Origin: an uncultured bacterium
GTDB lineage: Bacteria; Spirochaetota; UBA4802; JAGODF01
Length of the DNA stretch: 50,287 bases
Assembly: GCA_937921485.1 (NCBI GenBank)
Contig: CAKZSV010000026.1
Location: forward strand, 1-50,287
Reading direction: 5' to 3'
The notes beneath the pieces were generated by a model. It did no database searches. It saw only the letters and a list, made by a program, of their open reading frames with translations, and was not told the origin of the DNA. This document shows, piece after piece, positions 44,472 to 50,287 of this stretch. The position numbers and the translations under genes were made by a program. Each line of letters opens with the position of its first letter. The stretch's first letter is position 1.

Positions 44472-44834
44472 ATGACACTGGCGAAAAAACATAAAAAACT
44501 GCACACCTATGCGGATTATCTGCAGTGGGATGATTCGCTTCGAGCAGAAATCATAAACGGAGAAATATTCGATATGACTCCTGCTCCCTCGCGTGAGCAC
44601 CGGGAAATTTCAATAGCTCTTTCTTCCTCTGCGGGTCCCTTAAAATTTATAGATCAAAACCCGAATGGTTGCGGATGCCAGGTTGCAAAGAATGATGTGA
44701 TATTTGTTTCCGAAAAATGGGAGATATGCGATTACCTTGGGGCTATCAGGTGCAGGCTTGGGGGATTTCGCGACCGATATAAAATTCAACCAGGACTGTA
44801 TGCGGTGGGAAATCCGGATCGAGTGTGCTGTTGA
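44472..44834 (+). pseudogene. Remnant of a Uma2-family (DUF820) gene
   Basis: The first 48 or so residues match Uma2-type restriction-endonuclease-like proteins: KKLHTYADYLQWDDSLRAEIINGEIFDM and then PAPSREH. The family's catalytic PD-(D/E)xK region is absent; the rest (GCGCQVAKNDVIFVSEKWEIC...) does not fit the family. No clear continuation was found in the other frames. This is a truncated or internally deleted gene with an intact promoter and start. Confidence 0.6.
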
Positions 44835-44866
44835 GAATATGGTATTTCACTTCTTTTCTAATGATG

Positions 44867-44930
44867 AAAAAAAAAGCCGGCGTGCCCTCAGCTGGAGGTG
44901 GATGGGCTGTATGTAGGCGGACACGCCGGC
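44867..44930 (-). terminator. Terminator of the beta-oxidation operon
   Basis: On the minus strand GCCGGCGTG (44922-44930) and CACGCCGGC (44876-44884) form a perfect 9-pair stem with a 37-base loop, followed by a run of T's at 44867-44875. It lies about 36 bases past the enoyl-CoA hydratase stop. Confidence 0.75.
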
Positions 44931-44965
44931 GGGTTGTGAGCGGTATAGAGATGTATGGCAGTTAA

Positions 44966-45736
44966 CTATTCGCCCTTGAATGCCGGTTCTCGCTTTTGTG
45001 CAAATGCGGTCATTCCCTCCATCATATCTTTTGTAGTGAAAAGTTTCGCAAGTTCCTCGCGCTCAATTTTAAGGTGTTGTTCCGGTGAGATGCCCGGACT
45101 CATTGACACCAGTTTAAGGATAGACCGCACGGCAATCGGAGGACGCTTCGAGAGCTTTTCGGCAAACTCGAGCGCTTCATCCATAAGCTCCCCTTCTTCG
45201 CAAATGCGGTCAACCAGTCCGATTGCAAGCGCTTCTTCGGCTTCGACCTGACGACCAAGGAGCATAATTTCGAGCGCCTTCGATCGTCCCACGAGCCTTG
45301 GCAGCCGCAGGCTCCCGCCGTATCCAGGCATGATGCCGAGGTTAGTTTCCGTAAGCCCGATGCGCGCGCCTTTTTTTATGAAGCGGAAATGGCAGGCAAT
45401 GGCCAGTTCGCATCCGCCGCCGAGCGCATGGCCGTTTAGCGCAGCGATGACAGGTTTCCCGAGATCTTCCACTTTGTTCCACACGTCCTGACCGCGTTTA
45501 AGAAAATCGACAGGCCCGAAATCGCCGAAACCCTGGGTGAGATCGGCTCCCGCGCTGAAAATTTTATCGCCTGATCCGGTGATGATGACGGCACGGATTT
45601 CTTTGTTCAGCTCAATCATATCGAGCTGTTTGCGCATTTGCTCGAACACCTCATGGCTGAGTTGGTTTGCTTTCGGCCTATTGATGGTGATGATGGCAAC
45701 AGAACCTTTTTGTTCAAAAAGAATTGCGTCAGACAT
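44966..45736 (-). CDS. Enoyl-CoA hydratase/isomerase family protein
   Basis: A 256-residue crotonase-fold enzyme that hydrates trans-2-enoyl-CoA in beta-oxidation. The oxyanion and CoA-binding motif FSAGADL and HALGGGCELAIAC (with the catalytic Glu after Cys) are followed by GLTETNLGIMPGYGG with the second Glu. Both acidic residues expected in hydratases are present. AAGGAGG lies 7 bases before the ATG. It is the last gene of the four-gene operon, 14 bases after the hydroxyacyl-CoA dehydrogenase gene. Confidence 0.93.
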   Translation of the reverse strand: MSDAILFEQKGSVAIITINRPKANQLSHEVFEQMRKQLDMIELNKEIRAVIITGSGDKIFSAGADLTQGFGDFGPVDFLKRGQDVWNKVEDLGKPVIAALNGHALGGGCELAIACHFRFIKKGARIGLTETNLGIMPGYGGSLRLPRLVGRSKALEIMLLGRQVEAEEALAIGLVDRICEEGELMDEALEFAEKLSKRPPIAVRSILKLVSMSPGISPEQHLKIEREELAKLFTTKDMMEGMTAFAQKREPAFKGE

Positions 45737-45750
45737 GGTGCTTCCTCCTT

Positions 45751-46914
45751 TTAGCGCCCTATGGTTTTAAATGAACCGTCGATGATTTCCGGCTCTGGAG
45801 TGAAAATCGACAGCTTGTAGCGCTCTTTCAAATAATTCAGCGCATCAGCAAGCTGCTGCGGCTGCATTCCCGACGCGAGCGTGAACGGCCCCGCGAATGC
45901 ATTCATGCCGTATTTTACGCCGTCGTCGATGTCCTGAATAGACTGTGCAATACCTTCCTTCCACACGCGCACCGCTTCGTTGATCTGAACCGCCAGAAGA
46001 TGAATTGGAGTGATATCGGTTGTTTCTTTTGATGTGTCAATCACCGCTTTGCCGTTTACCCACTGATAAATGCCCTTTCCGCTTTTCATGCCCAGTTCAT
46101 TTTTCGCAATTTTGTCTTTTAAATATTTGCCGGGCTCGTAATCCTTTGAAAGAGTTTTAGCATAATATTCGAGCGTGTGACAGAAGACGTCCAGCCCAAC
46201 AAAATCGGCTGTTTCGAAAGGCGCCATTTTTGCACCCATCTTTTTCATGACCGCGTCCAGTTCGTCGGGTTTCATTTTACCTTCATCAAGAATGGCCGAA
46301 AGCAATGCCTGATTCGGCGCGCTGATGCGGTTAACGATAAACCCGGGACGGTCTTTCAGCACTTTCACCGGAATCTTGTCGCATTTTTTTGAGGCCGCGC
46401 AGAGAAGATCGGCGGTCGCGTCGCTGGTTTTGTTCCCGTAGATGATCTCGACGAGTTTCATGCGATTCACAGGATTGAAAAAATGCATTCCCACGAAACG
46501 GGATGGGTCTTCCACAACGCTGCCGATTTCCGAAACGCTCATGGTTGAGGTATTTGTCGCAAGGATTGCGTTTTTTGCGGAAAGATCGGAAAGCTCCTTG
46601 AAGACCTTTTTTTTCAAATCCATGATTTCAGGAACTGCTTCAATGACGATCTGCGCGCCTTCAACCGCTTCCTTTGTGTCGGTGGTGGTGGAAAGATTTT
46701 TCATCGTCGCGTCCATCGCTTCCTGTGTCATCTTGCCTTTGTCCACCAAAAACTTCAGACTTTCGCGGACTTTCGCCACGGCATTGTCTAAAAACTCCTG
46801 CTTGATGTCTTTCATGGCAACTGTGTAACCCGCCTGTGCAAACACCTGTGCAATGCCATGCCCCATCGCTCCCGAACCTATGACTGCGATTTTTTTTACC
46901 TCTTCAAGTTTCAT
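45751..46914 (-). CDS. 3-hydroxyacyl-CoA dehydrogenase
   Basis: About 387 residues. It oxidises L-3-hydroxyacyl-CoA with NAD+ to 3-ketoacyl-CoA. The nucleotide-binding motif GSGAMGHGIAQ lies near the start, with the family motif MHFFNPVNRMKLVEI later (HFFNP holds the catalytic His). The C-terminal part is longer than a single 3HCDH_C domain. ATG at 46914 follows GAGGTGAGG directly; a GTG 9 bases upstream is less likely. It sits between the acyl-CoA dehydrogenase and hydratase genes. Confidence 0.94.
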   Translation of the reverse strand: MKLEEVKKIAVIGSGAMGHGIAQVFAQAGYTVAMKDIKQEFLDNAVAKVRESLKFLVDKGKMTQEAMDATMKNLSTTTDTKEAVEGAQIVIEAVPEIMDLKKKVFKELSDLSAKNAILATNTSTMSVSEIGSVVEDPSRFVGMHFFNPVNRMKLVEIIYGNKTSDATADLLCAASKKCDKIPVKVLKDRPGFIVNRISAPNQALLSAILDEGKMKPDELDAVMKKMGAKMAPFETADFVGLDVFCHTLEYYAKTLSKDYEPGKYLKDKIAKNELGMKSGKGIYQWVNGKAVIDTSKETTDITPIHLLAVQINEAVRVWKEGIAQSIQDIDDGVKYGMNAFAGPFTLASGMQPQQLADALNYLKERYKLSIFTPEPEIIDGSFKTIGR

Positions 46915-46973
46915 AGCCCTCACCTCGTAAGTGAAATAATATTTAAAAGCCTTGTAATATGAAATATATTTTG

Positions 46974-48173
46974 TTATTTGAGTTCCTTGCTCGACATCTC
47001 CAGAACGTTACGTGCGACAATGAGATGCTGGATCTGTCCCGTCCCTTCAAAAATATCCATGATTTTGCTGTCGCGCATCCATTTTTCCGGCAGCTCTTCC
47101 CTCGTGAAACCGAGCGGCCCTAATAGTTCGCAGGCCTTCTGCGTGATGAGGGTTGCGTAACGCCCGGCTTTGGCCTTCGACATGGATGCTTCGGTGTTGT
47201 TGAATTGTTCGTTATCGGCCATCCAGGCGGCACGCCAGGTGAGAAGCCGCATCGCTTCAAGATGCGCCTCCATGAGATAAAATTCTTTTTCAATGCTGGA
47301 GATGTTGTTTGGGTTTTTCGAGTAATCGAGCTTTGTTCCGGATTCCTCGATTTTATCCCTCATATAATCCACCGCCGCACGCGCAATGCCTGTTGCCATC
47401 GATGCCACGAGAGGACGCGTGTTGTCGAAGGTTTTCATCACGCCCTTGAAACCTTCTGTGCCGGTTTTCACCTCGGGGCTTCCGAGAATGTTGTCCCTGG
47501 GAATGCGGCAATTATCCAGCACGAACGTGCCGGTATCTGAAGCGCGGATACCGAGCTTGTGTTCAAGATGTTCGAGTTTGAACCCGGGGCGGCCTTTTTC
47601 CACCACGAACGACTTGATCCCGGCTTTGCCGGCTTTTTTATCCACAGTTGCCCATACCACCACGCAATCTGAACGCTCAGCGCAGGTGACGAAAATTTTC
47701 TCGCCGTTTAAAACCCATTCATCGCCATCGAGTACTGCTGTGGTGGTAATCGATCCGGAGTCTGAACCTGCGCCCGGCTCGGTGATAGCCATCGCCGCCC
47801 ACATTTTGCCGAAGCGCTCCATTTGCTCATCGGTGGCCACTGCTGCGATGGCGGCATTGCCAAGGCCGGCATTAGGAATGGAGAGCAAAAGACCTGCATC
47901 GCCCCAGCACATTTCCTCGATAACTGCCACGGTGGAGAGGTTTATGCCTTTCTTGGGCTTGCCGTTGCCGCTGTCTTGTTTTGCTTCATCGTCTTTCTTC
48001 TTTTTCTTTGGGCGGCCTAAAATCTGCATGCCGCGAAACATATCGAGTTCTTTTGGATATGCATGTTCTTCCTCGTCGTATTTTCGCGAAATGGGTCGCA
48101 GCACCGACTTCGCGAGATTATTAATGCCGCTGGTGAGATTTTTGATGTATTCCGGCGTTTCTAAATTTATCAT
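46974..48173 (-). CDS. Acyl-CoA dehydrogenase
   Basis: A 399-residue FAD enzyme making the first double bond of beta-oxidation. The pattern ITEPGAGSDSGS (FAD and substrate loop) and the end DSKIMDIFEGTGQIQ, with the catalytic base position Glu376, are clear. A charged Lys/Asp-rich insert at about 55-78 (RPKKKKKDDEAKQD) is unusual for the family. GGAGGAG lies before the ATG. It is paired with the second dehydrogenase gene (48205-49290) 31 bases upstream. Confidence 0.94.
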   Translation of the reverse strand: MINLETPEYIKNLTSGINNLAKSVLRPISRKYDEEEHAYPKELDMFRGMQILGRPKKKKKDDEAKQDSGNGKPKKGINLSTVAVIEEMCWGDAGLLLSIPNAGLGNAAIAAVATDEQMERFGKMWAAMAITEPGAGSDSGSITTTAVLDGDEWVLNGEKIFVTCAERSDCVVVWATVDKKAGKAGIKSFVVEKGRPGFKLEHLEHKLGIRASDTGTFVLDNCRIPRDNILGSPEVKTGTEGFKGVMKTFDNTRPLVASMATGIARAAVDYMRDKIEESGTKLDYSKNPNNISSIEKEFYLMEAHLEAMRLLTWRAAWMADNEQFNNTEASMSKAKAGRYATLITQKACELLGPLGFTREELPEKWMRDSKIMDIFEGTGQIQHLIVARNVLEMSSKELK

Positions 48174-48204
48174 GGTGCTCCTCCGAATTCTCGTAATAGT
48201 TGTT

Positions 48205-49290
48205 TTATACGATAGCCAGCCCTTCGAGGCAGGCGATGGAACGCCCGTTGCGATAATAGCGTTCTACAGGATGTTCCCGGATGTAGCCGTGCCCGCCCAA
48301 AATCTGCACGCCGTAATCGGTGATTTTCATGGTCATATCGCCGGCGTACAGCTTTGCAAGATAGGATTCTCTTTTCGCATCGCGTCCATTTTCAAGCGCA
48401 GAAGCTGCTTTCCATGTCATGAGCCGCATCGCGTCAACCTCATACGCCATCTCGGCAATCATGAAGGCAACGGCCTGACGGCTGGCGATGGGTTCGCCAA
48501 ATTGCACGCGATCTTTGGCGTAATTGCGTGCGTACTCAAATGAAGCTCTTGAAACGCCGGTCCCAAGCGCGGCCATCGCGATGCGCGTTTTCTGTAGGGT
48601 ACGATCGTAGCCTTCCGCACCGCAGAGTCTTTGTCCTTCCGGAATTTCGCAGGCATCGAAATGTACTTTGAAAGTCGGAAGGGTATTGAGGCCTAAATTT
48701 TTTTCGCACTCGCCGATGGCAAAGCCGGGCATATCTTTTTCGACGATAAAAAGACAATTTTCGCCGTCGCACTGTGCCGCAACCAGGAAATATTTCGCAC
48801 TGTCGGCCATGGGAACGTAGCATTTTTCTCCGCTTATGATGTATTTCCCGGGTTTTTTTTCTGCATGCGTTTTTGGACAAGCAGCATCAAATTTAAAATG
48901 CATTTCGTTGATGGCAAGTGTTGCCTCGCATTCACCGGATGCAAGGGGCGGTAAATAATTCGCTTTTTGTGTTTCATTCCCAAACTCAAGTAATGGATGT
49001 ATAAAAAGCGAAGGTAGAGTTGATGCAACCGCATACCCCATATCGCCCGCAGCAAGCTCTTCTAAAATGATGGCACTCATCACAGGAGAGGCAGGCAGGC
49101 CGAAGCCGCCAAACTCTTCGGGTATGGGCGATTGTGCGATACCTAATTCCCTGAATTTCGCAATGAATTCCTGCGGAATGGCGTGCTTCTCATCCATATC
49201 GTGCGCATTATCTCTGATGGTATTCTGGATAAGTTTTGCCAGGGTTTCTTTCATTACCGATTGTTCTTCAGACGGCATGAATGATATCAT
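48205..49290 (-). CDS. Acyl-CoA dehydrogenase family protein (first gene of the operon)
   Basis: About 361 residues, a second acyl-CoA dehydrogenase, more divergent. It has INEMHFKFD in place of the usual ITEPGAGSD loop, then the ILGGHGYIREHPVERYYRNGR end, with Glu356 near LEGLAIV as the possible catalytic base. It may be a partner or a different chain-length enzyme. ATG at 49290 is chosen because GGAGG lies 4 bases before it; an upstream ATG (49335) reads over the operator and promoter and is rejected. Confidence 0.9.
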   Translation of the reverse strand: MISFMPSEEQSVMKETLAKLIQNTIRDNAHDMDEKHAIPQEFIAKFRELGIAQSPIPEEFGGFGLPASPVMSAIILEELAAGDMGYAVASTLPSLFIHPLLEFGNETQKANYLPPLASGECEATLAINEMHFKFDAACPKTHAEKKPGKYIISGEKCYVPMADSAKYFLVAAQCDGENCLFIVEKDMPGFAIGECEKNLGLNTLPTFKVHFDACEIPEGQRLCGAEGYDRTLQKTRIAMAALGTGVSRASFEYARNYAKDRVQFGEPIASRQAVAFMIAEMAYEVDAMRLMTWKAASALENGRDAKRESYLAKLYAGDMTMKITDYGVQILGGHGYIREHPVERYYRNGRSIACLEGLAIV

Positions 49291-49337
49291 ACTACCTCCA
49301 AGAAAATATTTGGAATATAAAAAATCAAAATACATAG

Positions 49338-49363
49338 ACTGACATGTCAGTTCATTTATTATA
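49338..49363 (-). promoter_or_regulatory. Perfect palindrome and -10 box at the beta-oxidation operon
   Basis: ACTGACATGTCAGT (49338-49351) is a perfect 14-base palindrome. On the minus strand TATAAT (49358-49363) lies directly before it, so transcription should start at its edge. This is the layout of a repressor operator, and a TetR gene lies just upstream. Confidence 0.65.
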
Positions 49364-49377
49364 ACAATTTTGTCAAC

Positions 49378-49986
49378 TCATTTTTTTTTCGAAACAAAAA
49401 TTCCAGGTATGATGACATCTAAAATATCGTTGGTGATATTATCGAGATTATGAGAAGAATTTTTTTTATACACGAAATAATAATAGGATATTCGGAATAG
49501 AGCGCCCGCGATGAGATTTGAAGTGAGTTCAATATTGATATCTTTTCGGACATTGCCGTATTCAATACCGATTTGCAAATCGCCGGCGATGAGGTTTAAA
49601 ATCTTTTTTTCAAATCGCTCGATGAGGTTGTCAAAATCCTTGTGAAGGCCAACCCCCATTCGGAGAACGATGGAGCATAAATCCCTGTCTGCCTCAAGAA
49701 ACGCGAGGGTATTTTTTATGCGGTGGAAGATATATTGTTTCGCGGAAATATTTTGCAGATCGAGATTATCGAGATTCAGAGCTATCGCTTTTTCCCAATC
49801 GTCGTAGAAGTTTTCGAGCAGAGTAACGAAAAGGTCGTCTTTGTTTTCAAAATATTGATACACGGTTCCGCGAGCTATTTTCGCATCCTGTATGATATCG
49901 GAAATCTGTGTTTTGTAGTAGCCATGTTCTGCAAACAGCTTTTTTGCGCATTGCAGAATGTGTGCTTTTCGTGCTTCAGCGTTCAT
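49378..49986 (-). CDS. TetR-family transcriptional regulator
   Basis: About 202 residues. An N-terminal helix-turn-helix domain (about 8-55; ARKAHILQCAKKLFAEHGYYKTQ, reported in part, then IARGTVYQYFENKDDLF) precedes a variable ligand domain. It is the neighbour of the beta-oxidation operon, so a fatty-acid-degradation repressor responding to acyl-CoA is likely, but the ligand cannot be read. ATG at 49986 is chosen because AGAGGGG lies before it; an in-frame ATG at 50046 is inside the promoter. Confidence 0.9.
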   Translation of the reverse strand: MNAEARKAHILQCAKKLFAEHGYYKTQISDIIQDAKIARGTVYQYFENKDDLFVTLLENFYDDWEKAIALNLDNLDLQNISAKQYIFHRIKNTLAFLEADRDLCSIVLRMGVGLHKDFDNLIERFEKKILNLIAGDLQIGIEYGNVRKDINIELTSNLIAGALFRISYYYFVYKKNSSHNLDNITNDILDVIIPGIFVSKKK

Positions 49987-50017
49987 TGTTCCCCTCTGGC
50001 CGATTTTTACCATAACA

Positions 50018-50046
50018 TGTATACAACAAATAGAACTAAGTGTCAA
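50018..50046 (-). promoter_or_regulatory. Promoter of the TetR gene
   Basis: On the minus strand TTGACA (50041-50046) and TATACA (50018-50023) are 17 bases apart, a near-consensus promoter. ACATGT at 50016-50021 overlaps the -10 and repeats the core of the operator palindrome, which could allow autoregulation. Confidence 0.75.
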
Positions 50047-50084
50047 ATATTATTTTTTGTTTTTTGGGGATGTCGGTGGCGTGA

Positions 50085-50287
50085 GTGTCAGAGTTGATAG
50101 TGGTGTCAGAGATGGATATCGGCAAAGACGGCAGTTCGTGCGCGTCCAGAGATGGATATCGGCAAAGACGGCAGTTCGTGCGCGTCATTTAGCTCTGGCA
50201 CCGGAATTTGCCCTCACGTTGTGCTCTGACACCAGGGATAGCTCTTTGCTCTGACACCGACCGATGTGCGCTCTTAATGTGCTCTGA
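50085..50287. repeat. Repeated and inverted GCTCTGACACC motif at the window end
   Basis: GTGTCAGAG occurs at 50085-50093 and 50103-50111. Its inverse GCTCTGACACC occurs at 50223-50233 and 50248-50258, with a near copy (GCTCTGGCACC) at 50192-50202 and a cut copy (GCTCTGA) at 50281-50287. The inverted copies could fold into a large hairpin, and no gene is seen. The full extent lies past the window. Confidence 0.65.
50107..50186. repeat. Exact 40-base tandem duplication
   Basis: Two identical 40-base units, 50107-50146 and 50147-50186, each beginning CAGAGATGGATATC and ending GTGCGCGTC. There is no spacer between them, so it is a tandem repeat and not a CRISPR unit. Confidence 0.95.

Noticed and set aside
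44704..44916. Open frame over the end of the Uma2 remnant (MFPKNGRYAITLG start)
   Set aside because: I considered it as the missing Uma2 end, but the residues do not give a convincing match to the family.
50107..50186. Two identical 40-base units as a second CRISPR array
   Set aside because: They abut with no spacer; this is a tandem duplication.
50196..50212. TGGCAC followed by TTTGC, resembling a sigma-54 -24/-12 site
   Set aside because: The GG-to-GC spacing is 11 bases instead of 10, and no gene start follows.

Overview
The window looks like chromosomal DNA of a free-living or saprophytic spirochaete (Spirochaetota, perhaps near the Leptospira/Turneriella side). No 16S gene is present, so this is inference. 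It rests on SpoIIE-type PP2C phosphatases fused to membrane sensors, a transporter/HEAT/cyclic-nucleotide-binding fusion, lipoproteins with DUF1566 (Lcl) domains, HprK and HPr without other PTS genes, many TPR proteins, and a beta-oxidation operon. Another deep-branching Gram-negative phylum is not excluded.

Layout. 1-1.9 kb: end of a CRISPR array without cas genes in view, a possible ribbon-helix-helix-like protein and an exported lipase. 2.1-14.6 kb (+): sensor phosphatase, YchF, the transporter fusion, an exported protein, ribH, nusB, a large TPR protein, a dGTPase and a DUF1285-like protein. 14.7-23.8 kb (-): a long run in the order hprK, ptsH, two related small membrane proteins, a DUF4390-like protein, an NtrY-like kinase, an NtrC-like activator, a divergent uracil-DNA-glycosylase-like protein and priA, followed by an nhaC remnant. 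24-27 kb: a sodium/solute symporter with a small membrane partner, and a Cache-type sensor without an output domain. 27.1-33.9 kb (+): tRNA-Lys, tRNA-Leu and tRNA-Gly, a strong terminator, then tig, clpP, clpX and lon. 34-44.8 kb: an accessory and signalling region with a decayed CASTOR/POLLUX-like channel gene, a STAS antagonist, a CDF exporter, two DUF1566 lipoprotein-type genes, a hybrid kinase/phosphatase, a barrel-plus-TPR protein, a GAF kinase, a lipoprotein and a Uma2 remnant. 44.9-50.0 kb (-): a fatty-acid beta-oxidation operon under a TetR regulator with a perfect palindromic operator candidate. The last 200 bases are repeats.

How the genes work together. Two SpoIIE phosphatases and a STAS protein are parts of partner-switching control, but no anti-sigma kinase is visible. 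HprK and HPr lie upstream of an NtrY/NtrC pair, reminiscent of PTS-Ntr-type regulation. ClpP, ClpX, Lon and trigger factor form a classic protein-quality-control block. Two acyl-CoA dehydrogenases, a hydroxyacyl-CoA dehydrogenase and an enoyl-CoA hydratase supply all but the thiolase of a beta-oxidation cycle.

The least ordinary signals are: (1) a family of three 121-bp intergenic elements, each made of two adjacent hairpins; (2) a channel gene whose C-terminal end survives out of frame beyond an internal deletion; (3) further truncated genes (nhaC, Uma2, a permuted DUF1566 gene); and (4) a glycosylase-like protein that keeps its iron-sulfur cysteines but lacks the usual active-site motif. 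No complete undescribed defence or biosynthetic system was recognised.
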